A model generated the notes under the pieces. That model saw nothing but the letters and a program-made list of their open reading frames with translations. It was not told the origin of the DNA and did not search any database. Positions 1 to 6,568 of a stretch of 30,592 bases of DNA are shown one piece after another. Source of the stretch: JALQXV01 sp051005235 (GTDB lineage Bacteria; Patescibacteriota; Saccharimonadia; Saccharimonadales; 2-12-FULL-41-12); assembly GCA_051005235.1 (NCBI GenBank), contig JBPCJO010000065.1, positions 1 through 30,592 on the forward strand, read 5' to 3'. The translations under genes were made by a program, and so were the position numbers. Position 1 is the stretch's first letter. Every line of letters begins with the position of its first letter.

Positions 1-105
1 AAAAGGTAATTGCGAGACCTCACTTTTTAAAATTAACAAAAAATGTGTCACTACTATATTTAAGTCCGAGCACTATAGACGAAGTTAGAACTTTATTGCT
101 TGTGG

Positions 106-945
106 CTAATGAAAGACAACTGTTCGGCGACCATGGAGTATTATCTTATGATCAAGAAAAGCAGCTACGGCGCGGAGTAGTACTCGTCGCTCAATATCCT
201 GACCGGCTCTAGTCATATCTTTAATCCCATGCTGATGGGTCACTTGGATTACCTCCTGGCTTATGATTGGGCCTTCGTCTAACGATGAAGTCACAAAATG
301 TGCGGTCGCACCGATCACTTTTACGCCATGTTCCCATGCCTGACGGTACGGCCCCGAACCTTTAAAAGCCGGTAAAAAACCATGATGAATATTGATGATT
401 TTGTTTGCGTATGCCCCAACGAATTCCGTTGAAAGCACCTTCATAAAGCGGGCCAAGACGACCACGTCAATATCGGCCGCCTGCAGGTGTCTCATGATTG
501 TTTGTTCGGCTTGCTCAATGCCTTGGTCGTACGAAACATGCTTAAAGTCAATACCATACATCTGCGCAAGCTCTGACAGATCAGCACGGTTACCAATCAT
601 CAGTGGGATCTTGCACTTAAGCTCGCCAGCCTTATAGCGGTTTAAAATTTCTTGCGGACAGGCTGCTTCACTTGTAACCAGTAATGCAACGCGGGGAACT
701 TGATGGTCGTTAAATACTTCTAAGTTTGCATGAAGTTGAGATGCTAATTGATTTAGCTCAGTGTGTAGCTTGCTCCACGCCTTGGCCGACATATCCGATT
801 CGACACACAGGCGCATAAAAAACCACTGTTGTTCAGTGTGTTCCTCGAGCATAGTGATGTTAGCTTTGGCTTTAAAAAATAGATTGCTGAAACGGGCAAT
901 AATGCCCGGTTGGTCGGGGCAGGACACCAGTAGTGTTGCTTTCAT
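106..945 (-). CDS. purU: Formyltetrahydrofolate deformylase PurU
   Basis: Hydrolyses 10-formyltetrahydrofolate to formate and tetrahydrofolate in the cytoplasm, balancing one-carbon pools. The 279-residue product has the normal family length. An N-terminal ACT domain (about residues 3-75, starting MKATLLVSCPDQPGI) is followed by a formyltransferase-fold domain (about 85-279). The catalytic triad of the glycinamide-ribonucleotide-formyltransferase-like fold is intact: N185 and H187 in NIHHGFLPAF and D223 in SLDEGPII. The ATG at 945 is preceded at seven bases by the Shine-Dalgarno sequence AAGGAA (953-958), which fixes the start. The gene stands alone, with no folate or purine gene beside it, and near-identical 19-bp sequences lie on either side (73-91 and 1132-1150). 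Family assignment is firm; the physiological role in a reduced genome is inferred. Confidence 0.95.
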   Translation of the reverse strand: MKATLLVSCPDQPGIIARFSNLFFKAKANITMLEEHTEQQWFFMRLCVESDMSAKAWSKLHTELNQLASQLHANLEVFNDHQVPRVALLVTSEAACPQEILNRYKAGELKCKIPLMIGNRADLSELAQMYGIDFKHVSYDQGIEQAEQTIMRHLQAADIDVVVLARFMKVLSTEFVGAYANKIINIHHGFLPAFKGSGPYRQAWEHGVKVIGATAHFVTSSLDEGPIISQEVIQVTHQHGIKDMTRAGQDIERRVLLRAVAAFLDHKIILHGRRTVVFH

Positions 946-1267
946 GAGTAGGTTCCTTTTTACGTGTATATAAATTGAATAGAAAAACTACAGGCCTAAG
1001 CCGCTAGCTCTTACTGATCCAATAAATATACTTTCGAATAGGAGTGTCATATAAATATTATAGCATAATATCGAAGACTTCCGAGGAATTTCGTTCGAAC
1101 CGATTAGTTCAAGTTTCGCTTGGCTAGGGACCTATAGACAGAGTTAGAACCAAACTAATTAAAGGTGATACTCAATCTACTATCGCCATATAAGCCAGAG
1201 CAGATATCACAAAAAACAATAATAGAAATCTTGATAATACTTAACCTGTGTAGGCCATTGAGCCGCC
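946..1267. other. Gene-free spacer upstream of purU
   Basis: I see no convincing open reading frame or RNA gene here. The left edge holds the purU ribosome binding site and a TATA-rich stretch (about 967-972) that could serve as its -10. The middle contains one copy of a short direct repeat (1132-1150) whose partner lies beyond the 3' end of purU. The rest is AT-rich and unstructured to the eye. Confidence 0.5.
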
Positions 1268-1843
1268 TCATACATTTTTAGTTTCACAAATACGGACGAT
1301 TCTAGTTAACATATAACCAAAGCTGACGCCACTTATAACTTGTGCAGTAAATAGTAAATGGATTATTTCAAAAGCTGTGAGTGCTCCAATAAGCGACCCA
1401 ATACAAAATATTATAAATGCATTTCTAAGGCGTTTACCCGCGGAAGTCTTCTGCCTTATCCAAATAGATAGATACAGCATAACCAAAAATAGTACCAGTG
1501 CTGCCCATAGGTGAAATTCTTTATTTAAGCCACCCGTTTTATAAGAAAAAGTCGTGGCCATAACTAGTAGATAGAGCGAGCTTAACAAGTACATACCCAT
1601 TTTTAATCTATTCATTTTGACGGATACTTTTGGCAGCTTAATCGATCCCATAAATGTTCCTATTGCAGCAGCCCCAAAGCCCAAAATAAAAAGCGTACGG
1701 GTTTGATCGTAAGTGCCATAATTACTTACACCCCCCTGATTTGTAGCGAAAAAATAGTGCGGGTTAATGAGTAAGCATATAAAAAGGCTCAAACCTAAAG
1801 CTATTTGGCCGCAGGCTACATATTGGCTGGAACGTATTGTCAT
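1268..1843 (-). CDS. Hypothetical six-helix membrane protein
   Basis: Not recognised with certainty. The 191-residue product has about six hydrophobic segments (roughly residues 8-28, 48-66, 82-98, 110-128, 140-158 and 162-182). The first loop holds NPHYFFATNQGGVSNYGT, a pattern that recalls DUF998/Frag1-like bacterial membrane proteins, but this is only a resemblance. The C-terminus is short and basic. The ATG at 1843 lies six bases after a TATTAT -10-like hexamer, so the mRNA may have almost no leader. It diverges from the SRPBCC gene at 1916 across a 72-base spacer. Function unknown. Confidence 0.75.
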   Translation of the reverse strand: MTIRSSQYVACGQIALGLSLFICLLINPHYFFATNQGGVSNYGTYDQTRTLFILGFGAAAIGTFMGSIKLPKVSVKMNRLKMGMYLLSSLYLLVMATTFSYKTGGLNKEFHLWAALVLFLVMLYLSIWIRQKTSAGKRLRNAFIIFCIGSLIGALTAFEIIHLLFTAQVISGVSFGYMLTRIVRICETKNV

Positions 1844-1915
1844 AAAATAATAATAAGCTTGTTTTGGGCTTAGGGGAAATTGGCGGCAATTAGTTAAACT
1901 TGTTAAGCTGAAGAA

Positions 1916-2389
1916 GTGAATGATTTATCGATGATTGGCGTAACGTTGCGAATAAGTGTAGACCGGGATGTGCAAGCAGTATATGACACACTTGTTGATC
2001 CGTCGGCGGCAACTAAATTTCTTCAAGGTGTTAAAAGCTATCAGATCTTGGGGGAGGGTTGGAGCACGGTTGGCGATAAACGACTTATTACACTTGATAC
2101 GGGCACAACCATGATAGAAAAAATTAAAAACCTTGCACCCCCTCACCACTTTAGCTATGAGATTACAGAGATTAATACTTCTTCAAGGCTGGTAAATATG
2201 CTGATAACGCGAGGAATGAGCCAGTGCTGGTTTAGGGCAAACAAATCTGGAGGCACCCAATTAACTTGGCGTTTTTCCTATCAACCCCGAACCTTGCTAA
2301 TAGTGCCATTGCTTCGGGTATGTATGCACACTACCTACCGTTCTTTCATGAAAATCGCCATGAAAAGAATGTCAAAAAAGCTAAACTAG
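1916..2389 (+). CDS. SRPBCC (START-like/polyketide cyclase) family protein
   Basis: The 157-residue product looks like a helix-grip fold of the SRPBCC superfamily. It opens with a beta strand and VDRDVQAVYDTLVDPSAATK, where these proteins have their first helix pair. A strand with GEGWSTVGDKRLITL follows, then the YEITEI and LTWRFSYQP strands and a long C-terminal helix. Such proteins bind small hydrophobic ligands; the ligand here cannot be read from the sequence. The GTG at 1916 is the longest start. A weak promoter TTGGCG (1880-1885), 17-base spacer, TTAAGC would place transcription near that GTG; an ATG at 1931 is the alternative. It is divergent from the membrane protein at 1843, and the two may share a function. 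Confidence 0.7.
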   Translation: MNDLSMIGVTLRISVDRDVQAVYDTLVDPSAATKFLQGVKSYQILGEGWSTVGDKRLITLDTGTTMIEKIKNLAPPHHFSYEITEINTSSRLVNMLITRGMSQCWFRANKSGGTQLTWRFSYQPRTLLIVPLLRVCMHTTYRSFMKIAMKRMSKKLN

Positions 2390-2457
2390 AGCACCCAATG
2401 TTCTTGTTTAAGTAAGACTCATATACAACTCGAGACTTTTATATTATTCATCTTAAA

Positions 2458-2712
2458 TCATGATTCGTCTTGCTTAAGTGCAGTAGCCCCTAGATCTGTC
2501 ACTGTAGACTGTCTATCTTCATTGAGCAGTTTTCGTTGATGCTCTTCTTCTGGCGGTGGTGAGCCGTGCAATTCTGAGTGTCCGCTCCCGTATCTTTCAA
2601 TAGTTTCTTCTGCTAGTTGATCCTCTGCCATCTGAGACAAGATACCAGCATCTGCGTCTGTACCTTGTGGTTCCTCGTCACCCGACAATTTTTCTTCTCT
2701 ATGTACATTCAA
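2458..2712 (-). CDS. Small acidic, probably disordered protein
   Basis: Not a recognised family. The 84-residue product is highly polar and rich in Glu, Asp, Gln, Ser and Thr, with no hydrophobic core, so it is probably intrinsically disordered. It starts at TTG 2712. A good Shine-Dalgarno sequence, AAAGAGG (complement of 2721-2727), sits eight bases upstream, which is the main evidence that it is real and that TTG is the start. The nearby ATG at 2708 is in another frame that soon hits a stop. It is monocistronic, with about 200 bases of AT-rich spacer on its 5' side. Function unknown. Confidence 0.55.
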   Translation of the reverse strand: MNVHREEKLSGDEEPQGTDADAGILSQMAEDQLAEETIERYGSGHSELHGSPPPEEEHQRKLLNEDRQSTVTDLGATALKQDES

Positions 2713-2918
2713 GTTAATACCTCTTTCTTTGTTAGTAATTCCGAGTGTACTTTTATACTTTGCGTTCTGATAGAATTTATGTCTATTAGATTAGTTACTG
2801 TAGTAACATATTAGGTTACATACCAAGGTTAAAACTCTATTTATAACTCGTTATACATTCCCTGCACAAGTGTTAAGAGCTCTGGCTGAGCATACGGGTC
2901 TGGCACACTAAATCGAGG

Positions 2919-3599
2919 TTAATTTACCCTAACTTTCGCCGTTCTTATTGGCCGTAGAGAGGTTTTCTTTTTTTGCGGCTTGCTATTATGTCTCATGCCG
3001 TATAGTCGTACGTGGCGAAATAGAGCGTATGAGGCCCAACCGATTGCAAATCCACCGATGATATCAAGTGGCGCGTGAACGCCCAAGTACATGCGGGACA
3101 ACCCCACCCCTATAACTGCTGTCACAAGAAGCCAGCGGTATTTCTTGGGTAAATAATGCCCCATTGTAAAAGCCAACGCTGTAGCTAATGCCATATGACC
3201 TGACGGAAAACCAGGTCCACGCACCACGTATTCAAGGCTGACAATATCAGGTAGAAATTCATGCGGACGCATCCGACCCCACATGTCTTTGGCCACCCCG
3301 CTCGCCATATACGCCAGCGTCCCGGTCAACAGTAGTCTCAGTACAATTTGATATCGCTGTTTGATTATATAAAGTACGAGTAACAGTCCAAGTACATAAA
3401 TACTGCCGAGTTGAGTAACGATGATAAAAAATGCGTGCAAGAAGTCGGGCAAGCTATAAATCGTCCGGAATAAGCTGATTTCCCATAGTGTCATTTGCGA
3501 ACCGCGCGAAGCCAAGACAGTAGCGACAAATAACACCAAAGCTGCGAACAACTGAATGGTCGGATGAGTGATTTTGATTTTATGTGTTTTATTTTTCAT
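2919..3599 (-). CDS. PAP2-family membrane phosphatase
   Basis: Probably removes phosphate from lipid pyrophosphates or phosphatidate at the membrane (undecaprenyl-pyrophosphate or phosphatidylglycerophosphate phosphatase are typical roles). From the ATG at 3599 the product has 226 residues and about six membrane segments. All three PAP2 motifs are present: KX6RP at K104...R111-P112, PSGH at 132-135, and SRX5HX3D with R169, H175 and D179. The frame can be extended to a TTG at 3626, but a TATAAT box (3615-3620) lies inside that extension, so the ATG is preferred. It follows the membrane protein at 3657-4436 on the same strand. The exact substrate is not determinable. Confidence 0.9.
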   Translation of the reverse strand: MKNKTHKIKITHPTIQLFAALVLFVATVLASRGSQMTLWEISLFRTIYSLPDFLHAFFIIVTQLGSIYVLGLLLVLYIIKQRYQIVLRLLLTGTLAYMASGVAKDMWGRMRPHEFLPDIVSLEYVVRGPGFPSGHMALATALAFTMGHYLPKKYRWLLVTAVIGVGLSRMYLGVHAPLDIIGGFAIGWASYALFRHVRLYGMRHNSKPQKKKTSLRPIRTAKVRVN

Positions 3600-3656
3600 G
3601 AACCGCTTATATACATTATAACGCAACTAAATTCAGAATTCGAACCTATATTATTT

Positions 3657-4436
3657 TCACACCGATTTCAATTGTTTGACGGCTTTGCGAAGTCGTTCAT
3701 GATAACGGGTCTCTATATAATCTGTTATGGCATACAAAACAATAGTGCTGCCGAGCAATTCTAAACCCTCTTCGAACCCTACTAATATACCCTGGTATAA
3801 AAATGTTGTGGTCGGTACAATGACTGCCACTGCATCAACGATAGTTCCGCCGATGACCGCCAGCACGCCGCCGAGTATGAAAAGAAGTGCGGTACGTTTT
3901 GGCAACAGCTTTATCGCCTGCCGTATCAGAAGTCCGGCAGACAGAACTATCAACGGCGCAATCAGCCACCAAGCATTTCTACTAACGGTTGGAGAGATGT
4001 CAAGAAAATATATGTTATGCAGGCTCTGCAGCACCAACTCATGAAGAGATGCACCCTCGTCAATCGAAAGTAGCATGCCTAAACACCCAATAATAACCCA
4101 TAGACGGCGAGACGCTTGTCTAGTTTGCAAATAAGCGGCCATAAAGGCGCCGATACTGATTGTAAACAGTAGAATTTGCGAATACCAAGTAGGGACACTT
4201 ATTTCATCATCCAGATCCAGTCGGTTTGAGAGTTCAAACACAAGCCCATTTTGCTCCTGGTACACTACAAGATTAAGGTACTGTAGCAACCAGTGTAGAA
4301 CCAGCATGATCAAGGTTACCCCTATAAGTGCCCACGCCAAGCGGGTTGCGTATGATGTGGCGATCTTTTTCTTGCGCATTTTATTTTCTGTATCTGTATC
4401 CAATTTCTTGAATGGTGCACCAGTATAGTTCATCAT
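3657..4436 (-). CDS. Hypothetical polytopic membrane protein
   Basis: The 259-residue protein has a basic N-terminal tail and about six hydrophobic segments (around 30-52, 84-103, 110-126, 155-172, 183-213 and 230-247). Conserved-looking polar positions occur at segment ends: LDLDDEISVPTWYS, LLSIDEGASLHE and GFEEGLELLGS. This arrangement is reminiscent of uncharacterised bacterial membrane proteins, where the acidic groups face one side; I cannot name a function. Tandem ATGs occur at 4436 and 4433, five to eight bases after TATGAT (4442-4447), suggesting a nearly leaderless mRNA. The downstream PAP2 gene is on the same strand but has its own -10-like box. Confidence 0.75.
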   Translation of the reverse strand: MMNYTGAPFKKLDTDTENKMRKKKIATSYATRLAWALIGVTLIMLVLHWLLQYLNLVVYQEQNGLVFELSNRLDLDDEISVPTWYSQILLFTISIGAFMAAYLQTRQASRRLWVIIGCLGMLLSIDEGASLHELVLQSLHNIYFLDISPTVSRNAWWLIAPLIVLSAGLLIRQAIKLLPKRTALLFILGGVLAVIGGTIVDAVAVIVPTTTFLYQGILVGFEEGLELLGSTIVLYAITDYIETRYHERLRKAVKQLKSV

Positions 4437-4538
4437 CAGTTATCATAACAAATACCAGGGCTTAATTGTAGGTTCGGTAACAATTTTCAGGCAAGCGACC
4501 CCCCACTTTTAATTTAAATCCATTTCGTAATACGATTT

Positions 4539-4563
4539 TGGCCGGGGATGAGGGATTCGAACC
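4539..4563 (-). repeat. Detached tRNA 3'-end fragment (att-like repeat)
   Basis: These 25 bases match the 3' end of the tRNA-Gln gene at 8452-8476 in 24 positions, in the same orientation. They cover the T-loop, the 3' T-stem strand, the acceptor strand and CCA. The preceding bases do not pair to complete a T-arm or cloverleaf, so this is not a working tRNA. A tRNA 3' end lying apart from its gene is the classic trace of integration into a tRNA gene, and may mark the far boundary of an inserted segment. Confidence 0.7.
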
Positions 4564-4595
4564 TGGGCTAGCTATATAGGTGTAGCCCCGAACTG

Positions 4596-4766
4596 CTAAT
4601 TACTGCGAAGCGCGTCAGCTTTGCGTGTAGTAAGCTGCTGGTCTTGGTATGCTTGCTTGACGGCATCGTTAAGAACACGAGTGGCAGCTCGCGAAGGGGT
4701 AGGCGAAGCTACATCGCGTAACTCTACTTTTTTGGGTTTGATAATCTTACGTATAACCTTATGCAT
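4596..4766 (-). CDS. Hypothetical small basic protein (56 aa)
   Basis: A 56-residue open frame from ATG 4766 to TAG 4596. The N-terminus is strongly basic (MHKVIRKIIKPKK), followed by ELRDVASPTPSRAATR and a C-terminal helix-forming stretch ending ADALRSN. The cationic head could bind nucleic acid or a membrane surface, but no family is recognised. It diverges from the 2H phosphoesterase gene at 4870. The sequence upstream offers only a weak purine-rich element (AAGAG). It ends about 30 bases from the tRNA fragment at 4539-4563. Codons look normal for the window, which supports coding. Confidence 0.5.
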   Translation of the reverse strand: MHKVIRKIIKPKKVELRDVASPTPSRAATRVLNDAVKQAYQDQQLTTRKADALRSN

Positions 4767-4869
4767 GCTCTTATGATATCACGTTCTTTAATTCGGATTT
4801 TGTAAGAAATGTCGATTACAATGCTCTGCTAAGCAGTAAGCCCGACCAAAAATACGCTATAATCAACTC

Positions 4870-5478
4870 ATGGCTACCGATCACTTTATCAGACACAAAT
4901 GGGCTAAAACGCGGACTGATTGGAACTTTAACATTCTATTTAATGATCAGCCACAGGTGGCGGCATATGCTCAACAGTTCCATTATGCACTAAAACACCC
5001 TGGCTTATATCAAGCCGTACCTAGTGAATGGTTTCATGCTACGCTGCTGCGAGTCGGCTTTCTTGAAGACTTTAGCGAGACAGAAATGTTAGAAGTTGCA
5101 AAGCGACTTGAGACAAAGTTTGCGGCCATTCAAATGCCAGAGTTTTTGTTAGGACAATGGTGGCTATGGGGTGGCAATCCATGTGTGCATTTCACTCCAG
5201 AAGAGCCTTTGAATGAGATGTTTAAGGTGCTCGTCGATGAGCTGACTGCGGTTGTTGGCAGAGATCGTCTGCCAGGAGAATTAAAATTCACCCCACATAT
5301 TACGCTAGCATATTCAAAAACGTATGATGATGAAAATGGCTTGTTCCAGCAACTACAGGGTGTTAAAGCTAAAGCGGTACCGATAAGTGTTAAGCGGGTT
5401 AGCTTGATTAAGCAACATGTAGAAAATAATTACTATGTTTGGGAAGTTGTAAAAGACATTGATCTAAGGCAGCAATAA
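4870..5478 (+). CDS. 2H phosphoesterase (LigT/2'-5' RNA ligase-like)
   Basis: A 202-residue protein carrying the two HxT/S motifs that define the 2H phosphoesterase superfamily: H56-A-T58 in WFHATLLR and H143-I-T145 in FTPHITLAYS. The spacing and length (about 200 residues) fit LigT-like enzymes, which open 2',3'-cyclic or 2'-5' phosphodiester linkages in RNA or nucleotides. The natural substrate is unknown. TATAAT (4858-4863) lies six bases before the ATG at 4870, and no Shine-Dalgarno sequence is present, so translation from a leaderless mRNA is likely. The gene lies between the detached tRNA end at 4539 and the tRNA-Gln gene, so it may be cargo of an inserted segment. Confidence 0.8.
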   Translation: MATDHFIRHKWAKTRTDWNFNILFNDQPQVAAYAQQFHYALKHPGLYQAVPSEWFHATLLRVGFLEDFSETEMLEVAKRLETKFAAIQMPEFLLGQWWLWGGNPCVHFTPEEPLNEMFKVLVDELTAVVGRDRLPGELKFTPHITLAYSKTYDDENGLFQQLQGVKAKAVPISVKRVSLIKQHVENNYYVWEVVKDIDLRQQ

Positions 5479-5502
5479 ATGTTCTAATGTCTAACCTACC
5501 CT

Positions 5503-5559
5503 AAGTTTGACAACAGATACAAATTGAAATGGCTGGGCGTAGTGGCTGAGGTTAGAACC
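5503..5559. repeat. Degenerate copy of the tRNA-end repeat and its flank
   Basis: The stretch 5503-5537 resembles 7981-8020, which is the flank immediately before a good tRNA-end repeat. Both run from AGTTTGA through ACAGATA or AGATA to AAATGGCTGGG. In this copy the following bases diverge and end GGTTAGAACC instead of the tRNA form GATTCGAACC. It looks like an eroded insertion footprint between the 2H gene and the toxin-antitoxin pair. Alignment was done by eye. Confidence 0.4.
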
Positions 5560-5600
5560 TTGATTGAGATTCAATCATGGAGTCATGTAAGAAATATGTA

Positions 5601-5629
5601 TTGACATTAGATGTACAATCTCATAAAAT
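5601..5629 (+). promoter_or_regulatory. Promoter of the toxin-antitoxin operon
   Basis: TTGACA at 5601-5606, a 17-base spacer, and TAAAAT at 5624-5629. This is a near-consensus housekeeping promoter. Transcription would begin close to the ATG at 5637, which argues for that start over the in-frame ATG at 5577 that lies upstream of the promoter. Confidence 0.65.
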
Positions 5630-5636
5630 ACTAACG

Positions 5637-5927
5637 ATGGCTTTCAATATCAAATTTAGTGAAGAAAAGAATCAGCTATTGAAAGCCACAAGAGGCGTGG
5701 GTTTCAACGAAATTATCAACACTATATATGCGGGTGAGCTCCTAGCGGATATCGCTCATCCGAGTCGCAAGCGCCCAGATCAACGACTGTATGTGGTGAG
5801 GATAGAGAAATATGCCTATGCGGTTCCATACATAATTGATCTGAAAAAGAACGAAATATTTTTAAAGACTGCTTATCCAAGTAGGACATTAACTAAAAAG
5901 TATATAAAAGGAGATGATCGTGCTTAA
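5637..5927 (+). CDS. BrnT/RelE-like toxin of a type II toxin-antitoxin pair
   Basis: A 96-residue basic protein with a pattern common in small toxins: an EEKNQLLKATRGVGFNEI helix, then HPSRKRPDQRLYVVRIE, AVPYIIDL and a closing FLKTAYPSRTLTKKY. These features fit the BrnT-like RNase-toxin group of the RelE superfamily, but subfamily placement is by eye. The frame opens at 5577, but the near-consensus promoter at 5601-5629 points to the ATG at 5637 and an mRNA with essentially no leader. The stop overlaps the start region of the antitoxin gene, giving toxin-first order as in brnTA. Likely target: mRNA or the ribosome (family inference). Confidence 0.7.
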   Translation: MAFNIKFSEEKNQLLKATRGVGFNEIINTIYAGELLADIAHPSRKRPDQRLYVVRIEKYAYAVPYIIDLKKNEIFLKTAYPSRTLTKKYIKGDDRA

Positions 5928-6228
5928 TAATAATGATCCATTTTCGGGTCTTGTGCTAGATGATGAAGAGCGGCTGCTGGAAGTAGCGCTTGAAAAAGGT
6001 GACTTTGAAGAGAATTTTGATTTTAAAGCTACTAAGAAAATGCTTGCAGAGGCCGCAGGTCGCTATCGCCAGCTGAACACTTCCAAACCGGTCACCTTAC
6101 GAATTAATCAGTTAGATTTGATTAAGATTAAAGCTAAGGCAAAGCGGAATAATATTCCCTACCAGACATTATTGGGTGCTGTGGTGCATGACTTTGCCGA
6201 TAATCAAAAAGAACTAAGGATAAAATAA
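5920..6228 (+). CDS. Antitoxin (BrnA/CopG-like) of the pair
   Basis: A 102-residue protein whose C-terminal part, PVTLRINQLDLIKIKAKAKR followed by NNIPYQTLLGAVVHDFA, has the strand-helix-helix layout of ribbon-helix-helix antitoxins. That part would form the DNA-binding, autorepressing dimer, while the acidic N-terminal half would wrap the toxin. The GTG at 5920 is chosen because the Shine-Dalgarno sequence AAGGAG (5907-5912) lies seven bases before it; the ATG at 5914 is too close. The gene overlaps the toxin stop by eight bases, so translation is probably coupled. The 249-bp repeat begins six bases after the stop. Confidence 0.7.
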   Translation: MLNNNDPFSGLVLDDEERLLEVALEKGDFEENFDFKATKKMLAEAAGRYRQLNTSKPVTLRINQLDLIKIKAKAKRNNIPYQTLLGAVVHDFADNQKELRIK

Positions 6229-6233
6229 GTCGA

Positions 6234-6482
6234 ATATCACCGCCTTCGCGGCTCTTCCGCTCAGTCATGCTCTAAGCCACTTTTTAAAAGTATGCACTCA
6301 GTGCATACTGCTACCCAAGGATAAGTATGTATAGAGTGCATACGGAGTATGAACTTTTAAAAAGTGGCTTCTGCGCGTGCCTTCGCTCCACCGAACCCCT
6401 CGTTCGCTTCGCTCACTCTTACGGGCTTCGGATCACTCATCCGGAGATGAAAAAAGACCGCCCTGGCGGACAGTCTCTTTTC
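6234..6482. repeat. 249-bp palindromic element, copy 1
   Basis: Nearly the same sequence recurs at 8029-8277 with equal length and roughly 90% identity by eye. It contains 18-bp perfect inverted arms (6274-6291 and 6353-6370, starting AAGCCACTTTTTAAAAGT) around a 61-base loop with smaller repeats. A GC-rich segment follows, then a terminator-like hairpin. No transposase is present, so it resembles a non-autonomous mobile or structured RNA element. Open frames inside it appear to be chance. Confidence 0.8.
6450..6482. terminator. Bidirectional terminator-like hairpin in copy 1
   Basis: CCGCC and GGCGG pair around a two-base loop, and flanking AAAAGA and TCT-TTTT extend the stem on both strands with an imperfect bulge. 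It lies between the convergent antitoxin gene and the GltS-type gene, so it could stop transcription from both sides. The same hairpin occurs in copy 2. Confidence 0.5.
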
Positions 6483-6568
6483 ATAGCTGAGTATCATAGG
6501 CAATATTAGAACAATTCTTATAAATTCTGCCTCAAATAATTGCTAAGTCTGGGTTGTCAAATCAAGGA

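Noticed and set aside
4539..4620. Possible second tRNA gene on the minus strand
   Set aside because: Only the T-loop, 3' T-stem and acceptor strand match. The 5' T-stem does not pair, and no matching 5' acceptor strand or anticodon arm is found upstream.
6327..6509. 60-residue plus-strand frame in the repeat
   Set aside because: It lies inside the 249-bp element. Copy 2 does not maintain an equivalent coding pattern, and no ribosome binding site is present.
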